NCBI GenBank assembly: GCA_017979445.1
Contig: CM030714.1
Location: 44,903,220-44,967,219 of the forward strand
Length of the DNA stretch: 64,000 bases
Direction: 5' to 3'
From: Akebia trifoliata
Taxonomy: Eukaryota > Streptophyta > Magnoliopsida > Ranunculales > Lardizabalaceae
This document shows, one piece after another, positions 48,864 through 60,962 of this stretch. The position numbers and the translations under genes were made by a program. Position 1 is the first letter of the stretch; each line of letters begins with the position of its first letter. The notes below the pieces were generated by a model. The model was not told the origin of the DNA and ran no database searches. It saw only the letters and a list, made by a program, of their open reading frames with translations.

Positions 48864-48912
48864 TCTCAAAGTTCTATGGGGGCAATTGCCCCCACTCGCT
48901 CTGTCCCTGACT
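48864..48912. mobile_element. End fragment of the hAT-like family
   Basis: It reads tgtctcaaagttctatgggg then a cccccactc...tgtccctgac end, matching the last 60 bp of the element at 18045-18388. It is about 290 bp upstream of the DDRGK1 start codon, possibly inside its promoter. Confidence 0.5.
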
Positions 48913-48919
48913 GTATATT

Positions 48920-50206
48920 TATAAACTTACACCAATAATGAAAAACTAAGGGTTACTACCAATTTGTATGGCACATAAAGAGATGGAGGTTATGGAGATG
49001 ATAATCATGTATTTATAATATTTGTATTATATTTTAATTATAAATCTTTTTATATACATCACTAGCAGAGTGCACCGAGTTGGGTTGGGCATTGTTAGGC
49101 CCTAGCGTGGCCTAGATTTAACGGGTTCAAATTTTTTGAGCCGAGCCTTACCTATGTGTGGTCAAGATCAAAGGCATAACTAATCCTTTATTTTTTGGGT
49201 GTGCTAGGTCTGGTTCGTAGGCCGACAAGCTTAACTTTAACCCTAACTAACAAATCAACCCGTGAAAGTTTGGGCCATGCCATACTACTAAAACTTGTCT
49301 GTGGGAATCCGAGTGAGATATGGCTCGCCTAATATTTGAGTCATCCCGGTTGAGATTTTGAAATATTGGCCCTTTCAATTACTTTTATATATTTTATACA
49401 AATAAATCAAAGATTTTAAGTATTTGTATTTGTTAAGAAAAACAAATCCTTTTCAATGAACCTAAGAAAACATAACTAGGGTTTTACATAATGCCAATGA
49501 AAATTATGAAAATAGGACTTGATCGGTAGGACATGTGGCTTGATTAACAATACCTCCTTATTGACCAGTATCGTCAGGCTCTACAAACTAATAGAAATAC
49601 TCACATGTTTAGGGGGACTAATAGGGTTGGAGCAATTGTAGCATTTTTCGTAACTTCAATGTTGAATTTAAGCTCATACCAAATCCTTTTTCTTTGTGAT
49701 CTTAAAAGGATTAATTGTTTTTGAAGATCAATGCTAATGGACACTTATAACATAAGATGCATTTCTTTTAATCATTAAATTCTGCTTCATCTGCCTAAAC
49801 CCATCCTCACCTGGAAAAAAAAATGTCCAATTTTTTACAATCTAAATCTTTCACATTGAATTTTAACTTTGGTAGGAGTAAGCTTATGCTTCTTGTAATA
49901 TCTATGGCTATCAATGGACTGAATCTAACCAGGCTTGGACTTTCTATAACCAGCAGCCCAAGTCAGCTAAACCCAAATCCGGCCCTAAACTGCGGGCCCA
50001 ACAGGCCTAATAGACAACACCTAAATTATTAAACTTGAGTACTTCAGTAGCTGTTGTATTAAAGCTAATTTCACAAATGACAAATCAAATTCTTTTTAAT
50101 CTACACAATGTAATTATCCAACCTCTTCATCAGTTCTTTTTAGCCCTTTTCAATGAGCCTGCTCAAGATTCCCATCCCCCCCAAATATAGATAAATTACA
50201 ACATTT
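48920..50206. other. Intergenic between RIC and DDRGK1, no gene recognised
   Basis: AT-rich sequence with short ORFs and GC-richer scraps (about 49070-49330 and 49960-50020). Nothing supported as coding. Confidence 0.4.
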
Positions 50207-52227
50207 CTATGGTATTACTTCTTGTATGTTTGGTGTTATCTCCAGTTCGTGGGCCGTGGTACCAAATGAAGTTCTTGATTTTGCTGCTCTTGAGGTTCGC
50301 CACGATGAGGATGACGGTGATGACCCGGTCTTTTTCCGTTTGTGCTTCTTGGGAACCTTGGGAAGTTCTGTAGATGGAGAATCTTTGAAGATCTCAGAAG
50401 CAGATTGATGTGCCATGGATTGTTCAAAATCTGTGGATGATTCAAATAAGTTGTAATAATTGAAGATTATATATAAAAAGATCACTTAAATAGTAAAACT
50501 ATCTAGAGACAAAACAAGAAAATAAGTTGAGATCTACTTACTCTATCTTGGTATAATTCATTAAAATGATAAGTTATCTTTAGGGGACCAAGAAACATGA
50601 TTTTAAATCTCGTTCGAGATCGAGACAACTTGTCTGATACGTCTTGGTATTGTTCACGAACGAGACAAATAGACAAGTCAAACGTATCAAATGAGATTTA
50701 AAATCACAGCTCACTTTTTCTCATTCCGAGACGACTCAGTCTCGTTTGTGGATGATACGAGACGTCAAAACCATGCCACCTCTTTAGGATTGGCTTGGGC
50801 TTAAATTGGCCCAACCCGATCAGCCCATTGATAGGCCTACCAAAGGGTACCTACTCCGGCTGTACACTGAATCAATTCTCCCATATTCTTTCTACCTTTA
50901 TTAGGGTTATAGGCTGTTGGAGTGCCAGCCTTAGATTCCCCCATTTCATCAGATTAAGGCAAGCATGTCTTGTGACAAAGAGCAACCAATTCTCTGATAA
51001 GGGACAAAGCATCTGGACTCTTTAAATTGACAAAAATATCCTTAAAATGATACAAAAATGTATTTACTTCAATAGACATTTAAGGAATCTAGATCAAAAT
51101 GCTCACCAGGATAACTTCAAAACTTACAGTTTTAAAACTCAAAAACTAAACCCACCATAGCACATCCCTTGGGTACATTCAAGTAGAAAATTTACAAGTC
51201 TTACTTGGATGATTCAAATAAAAATATAATAAATTTAAAAATAATTATAATATTTAATTTTTATTCTCCACAAAAATATTATATGGAGCAAATAACTCGG
51301 TCGAGTTTTGCCAAATTGATTCAATGAGTTGGTTCCATCGAATTTTGAAACCAACCTACCCAAAATCCAATACCCACACTTACCCAGTGCTTGTGATGTG
51401 CGGGTGTTGCACGTGCCCGAGGAAGGGACCCATATGCCTTGGCTCTTTCGGACGTAAGTTCAAACCCCCTCGTCGTCAAAAAAAAAAAAATTTCCAATCG
51501 AGCCGACTAGGCCAAGTTTCGCTTCAAATGGCATGCAAGTCACAAAATGGCAAATTTTCTACTTTGTATGTCGATTTCTTTTTTTCCCACCCAAATTCAA
51601 ACCAAGATATAGCTTAATATTTGGAATAATAAGCCATAAAAGACAATGGTAATGACTATACATTAATGAGGAAAAATAAATATTTGGAATAAAACATAGA
51701 TGATATCGTTGAGGAACTTATATTATTTTCATCTCGAGCAGAGAAAAATACCTTGAGAAGACCATGTTGACATAGCTGTCATATAGCTAGGATCCCTTGA
51801 TTCACCTAAATTACTTAGGGATGATGCTGAAAAATCCGAAGCTGTCTTGAACTCGTTCATCTAAATCACCCAAAATGAAAAGCAAAAAACATATTTAATT
51901 AGATAAATCTTCAAACTTAAAAAAAAAAAAAAAAAAAACTAATCAAATTAAACATAAGAAACAAAGAACAAGTGGGGAGAAAACCGTACCCAACTGGGTG
52001 AATTAGCAGATTGGCTATCCCACCCAATATGAGCCACATGCTTAACATCTGTAGGATATCCAATCTCCATTTCTCTCTCCTTAACTACAAAACAAATCCA
52101 TTTCTTTTCAATAAGAACCAAAATATGAAACATTGAAAATAGAGAAATTATAAAAGATAGGACTATTACCAAAGATCTGAGAGATGAATTTGAAACTCTT
52201 GTAAATCCCTTTGATCTTGGTGCCCAT
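50207..52227 (-). CDS. ROP-interactive CRIB-motif protein (RIC), four exons
   Basis: Exons 52227-52170, 52084-51990, 51860-51752 and 50430-50207 join in phase to 161 residues. The N-terminus [19 protein letters not shown] is typical of RIC proteins. Residues about 27-41 ([15 protein letters not shown]) form the CRIB motif (I-x-x-P-x4-H-x2-H-x-G) that binds active ROP/RAC GTPases. Next come [15 protein letters not shown] at the exon 2/3 join, SSQDFEQSM at the exon 3/4 join, and a basic Lys/Ser-rich C-terminus ([12 protein letters not shown]). RICs are plant-only ROP effectors that link the GTPases to actin, microtubules or calcium signals at the plasma membrane. The length is in the family's range. 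Which subgroup it belongs to cannot be fixed by eye. No lesion. Confidence 0.9.
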
Positions 52228-52530
52228 TGTAGTAACTCTTAAGCCAAATCCAATGCTTCCTTTGACAATATAGAGATGGTTTTATTAAATAAGATTCTAA
52301 TATTTTTTGAATTTTTTGGAAAGGGTTGTGTATTAAAGAAGGTGCAATAAAACCAATTCTCTCTAATCTCAATCAAAGAATATAAATACAAAGAATGCAA
52401 TAAAAGTAATTTTGGATCTCTTCCTTCATTGATGTAAGTAATAAATACCTTCTGAGAAACGTTAATGAGTTGGTAAAAGTTGAAAGTTGGAGACCTTCTC
52501 AGTCTCATGAAGATCCATCTTCATTCATCT
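52228..52530 (-). promoter_or_regulatory. Possible RIC leader with short upstream ORFs
   Basis: On the minus strand, 5' of the RIC start, a seven-codon upstream ORF (MNEDGSS, stop TGA) starts near 52519. A second ATG, overlapping that stop, opens a frame of up to 89 codons ending near 52239, just before the RIC ATG. A donor-like cagaag|gtattt lies near 52450 and a pyrimidine-rich acceptor zone closer to the ATG, so a leader intron is possible. RIC genes with leader introns are plausible but unverified here. Confidence 0.3.
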
Positions 52531-53190
52531 TTCTTCAACAAAAAAAAAAACAAAAACCTTGAAAAGAAAACCCATAGAAACAGAAAGAAAACCCAAAGAA
52601 GAAAAGAAAGTGAAGAACAGAAAGATGAATTTAAAATGGTGCCTTGAAAATGGGAGAAGAGAAAAGTAGGTAGAGAACCATGAAAGATGAAACCTCAAAA
52701 ATAGAGGGTGAAGTGAGGTTTTGAAGAGGAGAGATGTGGGGAATTAAATGCCTCTGACATGGATTTTTCTTAGTGATTTCATGTGGTTGTTAGGTGGCAT
52801 AGTATTGAATGAGTAACTTGGGGTCTTACCCCTTTGTCGTTTGTAATTAGAATTTTGTTACAAGGTGTCCCTACAAGGATTTGGTGAATATTTGAGATAT
52901 TCCTCGATCTAGTCCACACTGAAAGATTAACACAAAATTGTCTAAATGCCCTTGTTAATTAATCTCTAGTAAACTTTCTCCAAAAATTCATCTCCGAGTC
53001 CCTCAACTTTTAGGATAAATTACTTTTACCCTATTTTACATTGTCTTCAACCTCTTGCCAAAATTCCTAAATTTATCTACCCTAAAGCTCTAATGATTTT
53101 GGACTTCCCAATAATAATCTTTTGTCCTTGAAGGTGGAGGAAAAATATCTTCTGATAAGAAATAAAAATGGGGATTCTTTTTTTTTTTTT
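52531..53190. other. Upstream of RIC, no gene recognised
   Basis: A purine-rich stretch (52530-52740) that could be leader or promoter DNA of the RIC gene, then AT-rich DNA. Confidence 0.35.
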
Positions 53191-53415
53191 GAGTCGTGAT
53201 AACTTGAGTACCTCACGTGGCATACTCAATTGACTTCTCCTGACGTGACATGTTTGGGAATTGTAGATCTATACTCCTTGGGATACATAATTTCACTTTT
53301 TTTTAAAAATGCAATTTTGTATCTCGAGGAGTATAGATCTATGATTCCTGAACATGTCACGTTAGGAGAAGTCGATTGAGTATGCCACATGAGGTAGTCA
53401 TTTTATCATGATTCT
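53191..53415. mobile_element. MITE family MT1, copy 5
   Basis: The arms gagtcgtgataacttgagta ... / atgaggtagtcattttatca and the inner hairpin tgtttgggaattgtagatct with its complement match the other MT1 copies. The flanks are T-rich, so the target duplication is masked. Confidence 0.8.
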
Positions 53416-53794
53416 TTTTCTTTTTTTTTTTTTTAAACAAAAGGTCAAGAAATTTTATTTTTTTTTAATTTATGAAAATTAATGATAAGGGCATTTAAAG
53501 CATTTCAATAATCTTTGAGAGTGGACAAAATCAGAGAGGTATCACTTTGAAAACCTTTGTGGGCTATTTCAAATATTAACCAAAACATTTGAATGCTTTT
53601 CTTGGCAAAACAGAAAATTTATTAACTTGATTTTTGGAGGGTTGGAATGGGCAAATAATTCCCATAGTTTATATACCTATAATGTTGATTAAAATACCAC
53701 GATCACTTGATTATTTATTGATTCCATATCCTCTTGAATTATGCTCGATTAATGTATACTACGTAAAAGCTGAAAAATTCGACAAAAAAAATTG

Positions 53795-54035
53795 ATGGGC
53801 CATGGTCCATGAATTTTAGAAAGTGAATTTTGACGGTCTAGAATTGTCGAAATTCTTAATGTTCTCAGATTTGACGGTTTAGAGTTGTCAAATTTCTCCT
53901 ATCATTCATTAATTTGATAATTTCAACCCATCAAACAAAATAAATTTATAAGGGAAAATTCGACGTCTTGATCTGTCGAATTTTATGAAATTTGATGACC
54001 CCAAGACCATTAAATTTGGGCTTTCTTAACATTGT
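53795..54035 (-). repeat. Dispersed repeat with internal gacggt units, copy 2
   Basis: Reverse-complement relative of 5370-5615. Units of the type tttgacggtttagagttgtc recur two to three times with variation. Confidence 0.5.
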
Positions 54036-54636
54036 AGTATATGTTGCATTAAGAGAAATTCATAGACAGGATAGATTTGATTGATTGTGACATTTAAATT
54101 TCCCCGATTCCAACAACTCTCACAAATTTCATTGTACCTTGGAAGGACTTGATGACCATGACATTCTAATTGCCACAATCTTGACTAACCATTTTCATTC
54201 TATATTCTAAGAAGGATTTGATTGACCATGACATTTCAATAACCACGACATCGACCACATACCCACAAGTTTTATTATATCTTGGAAAATGGATTTGATT
54301 GACCATGATATTCTAATTGCTACGGCCCCACGCACCACTTTTTTTTTTTAATTATCTGATCTTCTCGATTTCTCTGAAATTCTTGTTAAGGTAATTCCAT
54401 GGAATAAAATTGTTTAAATCAATTAGATTTGTCAGCAAAAAGTTTGATGCTAAATGCAAATATTTGTTGGAAAAGATTTCTCGACAGATTGTGTTGGGGA
54501 TGATTATTATGAAATAATGAGAGTAAGATTCAAAAAAAGATGGATGGAGATGATAGAAGTAAATAATAAAACTAAGATGTTTGGATTTCAGATAGGTGAT
54601 TAGTATTAATGTTACTAACTACTAATTATCTATAAT
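54036..54636. other. Intergenic with short direct repeats
   Basis: At 54075-54330 a phrase like gatttgattgaccatgacatt ctaattgcca (shown in parts) recurs three to four times about 75-85 bp apart, a decayed local tandem repeat. No gene. Confidence 0.45.
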
Positions 54637-54795
54637 TCTTTTTTTGTTTTTTTTAGCATTGGCGAGCCGCACGTGCCATCTCACCCGACACACATACAAC
54701 ATTAAATAGCGATCTTTTGGTGGAAGGGCATATATAGTTTCGAAGATATGACCTGAGGAGCAAATCTAATCAGCCTTACCAACCCAGTTAACTTT
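54637..54795 (-). mobile_element. tRNA-derived SINE, copy 2, with poly(A) tail
   Basis: On the minus strand: an A-box-like ttaactgggttggtaagg, a B-box-like tatcttcgaaactata, then tatatgcccttccacc and gtgtgtcgggtgagatggca, ending in an A-rich tail (the T-run at 54637-54655). It shares order and spacing with 22066-22280. Confidence 0.6.
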
Positions 54796-54799
54796 CAAT

Positions 54800-56046
54800 A
54801 AATGAATAAATATATATTTTTCTCAAAAAAGAAAATTTCAAATTAGTTAAAGCAACCTTCTACTATCTTTTGTGTTGTTATTGAGATTAATGGTGAAAAA
54901 TAAAAAATATAAAGCAAAAAGATGCACAGGAATCAACCATCATTTTCCTATTTGGATCCAATTGATTATAAGGTATATATATATTTTTTTATAAATAAAT
55001 AATATTTAATGTTATTGGGTATTTGTGTCCTACACTTTTCAACATTATTATTTTCCTCTTATAGTTTATAATCAATAGTAGGAAATAAGGGATTATCTTG
55101 TCATTTAAAAATTTAATTTGTAAGGAATTTTTATTTTTATGTATTAAAAAAAAAAAAAAGATTTCCTGGTATACAAATTCTATTGGCACACTAACTTTTA
55201 CTTATAACACACCAATACTTTTGAATGGTTTTTAATATTAGATTGGTGTCGGGTGGATTTATAGTGGTGGTTGTGGGAGAACTTGCTCTCACAAGAATTT
55301 TCTGAGTCTAGAGATTAGTAAGTTATTGTGACAAATTCTAGTGGCAGATAAAAAAAATCTGCCATTATTGTCCCACGGGTTTTTTTTTCCATTCTTAGTT
55401 GTCCCAACAAAAATTTTTCTACTCTTGAATGCTCACAAAATCCTGGATTCGCCCTTGATTGGTGTCTTAATAGAAGCTCTCTTATTTTAACTATAAGGGA
55501 GATTAAGTATGTCGTATTTGGTTTTGGGTCTTCCGAGTAAAAGACTCATACTTTATTCCTCAATGACATTTTCATTTGCTATTAAAATGTATATCTGGTC
55601 CAACTGTCAGACAATTGTTTCCAACCCTTCGTGACATCCATATATATTAACATATACAATAGTTTTTATTTTATTTTTTCCTTTATTTTATGTTATTTTA
55701 AATTGTTAGAAATCTAAATTTATATCCCTCGCATGTTCTGTACTTCTTAATTTATAATAAGTGAGTTAGCATTATCCCATTACTGTGTCTTGACTTTGCC
55801 TCGTAATTCACATTTTAGACATCTTGGAAACCAGCCAATGGTTTGGATTTTTTGGTTGAGGATCCAGGTTGATGGTGAAGCATCATAATATCATATTTTT
55901 TATATATAAATGTAATCTCTCCATTTGCTCTCTCTTTCAAATCTACGAGAAATCTCAAGTGTTTCTCTAATGGTTGGGTAGTTGGACTCACGTTTCTGTG
56001 GTTGTTACTTGACAAGAGACACACCATAGTACCTTACCAGTCATGG

Positions 56047-56086
<40 letters not shown>

Positions 56087-56120
56087 ATAATATATTGTTA
56101 GATTATTTTAGAGAACTTCT
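54800..56120. other. AT-rich intergenic, no gene recognised
   Basis: Includes an (AT)n run at about 56050-56080 and a half-copy of the 56122 hairpin sequence near 55180-55245. Nothing coding. Confidence 0.4.
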
Positions 56121-56121
56121 A

Positions 56122-56221
56122 TTGCCACACCAACTTTTACTAATGCCACACCATTTCCTATGTAAACCACCAAATAATTGCACTGAATTGGTGTGGCGTT
56201 AGTAAAAGTTGGTGTGGCACT
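56122..56221. repeat. Short hairpin MITE
   Basis: tgccacaccaacttttacta and atgccacacca at the left are repeated inverted at the right as tggtgtggcgttagtaaaag / ttggtgtggca, with about 35 bp between. The arms are about 32 bp with one or two mismatches. Confidence 0.7.
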
Positions 56222-58800
56222 CTCTTATTTTATCAGGTTAGTGGAAGAACTTGCCCCTCCAGTTTTTTGTGAATACTTGAGATGCAATTGTGTTTTCAAA
56301 CCTATTCAAGCCTTCTTGACCTTAGTCTACACTAATAGACTAATAAAAATAATTTAAATGCCCTTATCTTTAAATTGTGCTAAATAGATCCTTGATTTTT
56401 CTTTCTGAAAGCAGCCATCTTTAGCCTCTTGCATAAGTACCTTCATTTTTAATCTTAATACTTTAAATTTCAAACCTTGAGAGGAAGTCAAGATTATATT
56501 TTTGAAAATGAAAAGTACTATTGAAATTGGGTTGAAAAATCGAATGTTTTCTATTAGGGATTAACTTGAGGTTGAAAACATTAGATTAAAAAAGAGGTTG
56601 AATAGAATAAAAATAATTCACCAAAGATAGAACTTTTGGGGAGAAAGTTGAGGGGTTAATTGGCTAGCGAATGAAGATGAGGGCATTTAGCTCATTTTTA
56701 TTAGTCTATATGAGAAGACGAAACACAAGGGCATGTATTCAGCTTCAAATGATTAGGAGTATATAAATATAAGGAAAACCTGGACTGTGTCACCCTCTCT
56801 TTTATAGGAGCATACTTTGATTTTTGGATATTTTAGAAGTACCCACTTGTTAAATTGGTGATGTTAGGTTTAATTCTTTGTAAAATACAAGATTAGGTTT
56901 ACCTCTTTTGCCCGTAAGTCAAGATTGCATTTCCTTAATAATTTAACGGTGAAATTCTCTTCAAATATATAAGATACTAAATCAAAGTTTTATTATTAAA
57001 TTATCAAGAAAAAACAATGTTGAGTTGCAATGGGAAGAGGGCCTAGGAAGCGTTAAACCTAATATCACCAATATAATAGGACTTTCTAAATACCCTTGAT
57101 TTTTTTTCTTATTTTTTTATTTTAAATATGATTCCAATATTCATAATGTTAGGAATCAAGTTTTGGCATCAAAGCACCCCTTGGTAGGTGTCGCGCATCC
57201 ATGCCTAGAAAAGGGAACAAGGAGTTTAATATTGTTGTGCATATGAAGGTCTAAGATTGTCGGTCCCATTGTTTGACTTCCACTCTAGTTGACCTCTCTT
57301 GTTGCCATCTTTTTGTGAGAAGGTAGAGACCCAAACTCAACTCAACAAATTACAGAAATGAAATTAACAAAGGGTTTGATTGGAAATAAGCAACTCTAGG
57401 AGCATTGCACACAAAAGCCATCGTGCACGTTAACTAAAGTCATGTTATTATTTGTTTTGATCAAGAACTCAACTAAAAGGAGAGTAGATGAAAGAGAAAG
57501 GGATTGTGCGGGTGGTATAGCCAAAAACATTTTTTGAATCATACATCAAACTAAGTGAGGCGGCAATAGTAAAAGAAATAGGAATAAAAGTGTAAGCTTG
57601 ACGTAGCTCTTTAATTAGAGACAAAATAAAATGAGGAGATAATTGTATAGGAGGAACTCAACACCTATTTTGAGTAAAGCGAAGCAGGTCGCAACCAACT
57701 TAAAGGGAGGTAATCAGGTTGGGAAGAAAGAATTAGAGTGGTGATTATCTTGGCGAAAGAAGCTACAAAGTGATTATTAATAAAATACCATGTGAATTAT
57801 TACACAATAACCGCAGCAATGGAAGGAACCTATTATAAGACCGACAGCATAAGGTATTCAATCCTTAAGCATTAGAGTTCGAGTTCTTCTTCTTAAGTAT
57901 GCTATTTTGCTATACGGTTTGATTATTCCCTCCCTTACACGTACGGACTAGCATCCTTTAGAACTGCAGAACCGGTCAGTATACATAACAACCGCCTCGT
58001 TAGAGTGTCATGTGAGGGCCATGGTCTCATGGACTCCCAAGGATGCAAATTATCTACAATTATAATATAATAATCTAATTAGAATAGTATAAAGGCAATT
58101 CAACAGTATAACATGATTGATATGCCCGTCACAATTTTACCACTAAACTATACTGTCACAATGTGATTATTGCATATGAATGAATCATCTGTCGAAACAA
58201 GGGCATTAGGCACAATTAAGATAAGATTGGAATAGAATCATAAAATCGGAGTGCCGACATGTTTCACTTAGTGAACTTGACGACATAGATAGAAAATATC
58301 TAGTAGTCTCATTTTTGACAACTTGTTGAATATGAGTGGTTGTTCCATCAAACATGATGTAGATTTCTTTCAAATATCTTCTGTAAATCAGTTATACTTG
58401 GAAGCTCATTTTTTTTGCTAGCTATTATGGTGTTATTTAGTATTCATAATCACAATAATGTCAATGTATTCAACTGAAACCATTTATTTTTCTCTAATAT
58501 CCTCAAAATTAACTCTCCTAAAATTTTATATGTTTCTCAAAAATCAATAAAATCATATGTAAATTCCTCGGTTTCTCTAAAAACGTCTTTAATAATTATC
58601 TAAGTAAGAAATGACCGTATGTGCACATATATGTTTGTGCTTACATGTCCATAATTAATCATTAAGTAAAAGACTAGCAACCCATGAATATATACCACAT
58701 AAGAATCATCTCGACAAGCCTTCTTTAGCAACCTATATGATCCTTTTTATTTTCATCATTCGATATCATTATGCATAAGTACTTCGAAGATTTTAAGGCA
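56222..58800. other. Intergenic, no gene recognised
   Basis: AT-rich with many stops in all frames. I see nothing to annotate. Confidence 0.4.
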
Positions 58801-58804
58801 TAAA

Positions 58805-58807
<3 letters not shown>

Positions 58808-58861
<54 letters not shown>
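58808..58861. repeat. (AT)n microsatellite
   Basis: About 27 uninterrupted AT units. Confidence 0.9.
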
Positions 58862-58865
<4 letters not shown>

Positions 58866-59199
58866 TTTAAGACCATTAGCGTGAAATTGATCATCAGTTT
58901 AGTTGACTTTTGTAGAATTCTTTTATGGTTCAATGTAATTAATTGGAAGTTTTTGGTTTAACGACCAATGAGATTGTGACTTGTGGGAAGAGACATAGAG
59001 GCTACTTTTGAAATCCATTTCCTTTGGAAAAGCAAGAGAAAGAAAATGAGCAAACGTAATAGGAAAAATAAAAAAAGAGGATGACTTCTTGAATGCTTTT
59101 CTGTTTTATAGTGTTCATCATTATCGTTATCCTCTAGGGTATGTATTTCAATTTCTTTGAATTTAAACAAGTATAAATTACCATTTCGTGAGCTGAATA

Positions 59200-59555
59200 T
59201 GACGAAATTCTGATTTTAACTCACTAATTATTTTAATTCCCAAAACACGAAGTGCGTGATCGTAGGATTTTAAAAGTGATGATCTCGTTAATATAAAATA
59301 GTGAGATCGTTGATTTTTAATTTTTTTATTTTTCAAAGTGACTATCTCGATGATTTATTTATTGACAGTCTTACTAAAAAGTAATAAACCTACGGGATCA
59401 TCACTTTTATAATCAGTGAGATTATCATTTTTCAATAAATATTAATGATCTTGATACCTTATATCAGCAAGATTATCACTTTGAAAAACCTGTGATCTCA
59501 CTTTTCATGTTTTAAGAATTAAAATGAATAGTGAGCCAAACTAGGAATTTCGTCA
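59200..59555. mobile_element. MITE-like element with complex internal repeats
   Basis: The ends tgacgaaattc and gaatttcgtca are perfect inverses, extended by ctcactaattattttaatt / aattaaaatgaatagtgag with few mismatches. The inside holds several copies, in both directions, of a gatgatctcgtt / agtgagatcgtt / aagtgat-type unit about 60 bp apart. The same end sequence is found at 1-176. No coding capacity. Target duplication not clear. Confidence 0.65.
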
Positions 59556-60962
59556 AAAGTTGATCACGGTTTGGAAATTTTCTCTTTAAACAAGCCTATA
59601 ACTCTCAATGCCCAAAGTAAGCTGCCAATTAATCGGCCCAGAGCTGAAATTTGATTTCGATGATGATCCAATTTGATGACTCCTAAAGGAGCCATATCAC
59701 CAGATTTTGGAACTACGTGGATTAGATAATCCATTTATCACTTCAACCCAATAATTTTGGACCAGGATCAAGGATTTGTGTTTCAATAAGGATCTGATTC
59801 AATAACTTAAGGATCCCTTCTTTGATCAACCATGTCATGAGCTTTCAAGGATCCCATATGATAAATTTCAGAAATGATATAAATTGTCACATTTTTTTTT
59901 ATCAGTATATCACATATTTAGTATGAATATAGGAAGTTATTTATATTTTTATAATATGAAATCGTATTTGATCTAATCAAAACTCAATTCAATTGTCATC
60001 CGATCAAATTTGAATTCTACTACTGGGATCCAATAAGGAAACCAATTCAACAAGGTTCCAATCTGATTCTCATTGGATCAGTTCTAAATCCAATCCAGTG
60101 ACAACCTTCGCCAAAAGGATGTCTAGAGAAATGTTAAAAAATAATCCTATGATTCGAAGTATAAATCAACAAGAACACAAGAATTTCACAAGAGACAAGA
60201 TATATGTGGTTCAGTCAAAGTATTGACCTACGTCTATGGGCGAAAACGACGATTTCATGATATTAACCAAAGAAGAAGTAGGTTACAATTTTTCTCTGTC
60301 TCTCATATATATCTCTCCTCCCCCCCTTTCGAGTTTCATCTCTTACTCTTTATATACTTAAGATTACCAAGATGTTAAACGGGTCGGATCCAAAATCAAA
60401 TCAAATGGGCCCAATATTTTGTGGGTCGTTAACGGATCATCAAAAAATCCGGTTTGAATCCACGACAATCTCCATATACAAAAATAGAAGACATAACCTA
60501 ATAAGAAATATTAGAATAATGATACAAATAATCATTTTCCAAGACATCCATGGCTTTAAAACTCTATTTGGCATCTTGTCTTGTCCATGAGCAAAATTGA
60601 GTCGGATGAGATATTCGATTTATTTGAGTTGTCTTAGATGAGATTTTAAAGAAATGCTGTAGAATTACAAAGCACATCTTTGAGATAACTTGTCAATTCA
60701 TTTCGTTGGTGGACGATACCGAGACAATTTAGACAAGTCATCTCGGGTTGGGATGAGATTTAAAACCATCAATACATCCAATCTTATTTTAATCCAAATC
60801 AAATCTCTATGAGAAGATGATTCGGTGTATCAATACATACCTTATTACAATACATCATATATTCTAATATCATTTCTAGTTATACAAAACACACGTTAAA
60901 AAAAAGCTGGAAGTAATACAAAATACAAAATACAAACAAGAACTATAGATGTTCTTCCTTAT
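59556..60962. other. Intergenic downstream of the PME gene
   Basis: Segment 60140-60350 resembles plant copia LTR text (acaagatatatgtggttcag... acctacgtctatggg) and is partly shared with 24180-24230, but ends were not found. Segment 60595-60770 carries the cgagac/gatttaaaaccat phrases seen in the unit-B insertion. Confidence 0.35.

Noticed and set aside
51400..51495. A B-box-like gtaagttcaaaccccc followed by an A-run, as in a SINE
   Set aside because: No A box at the right distance and no second copy in the window.
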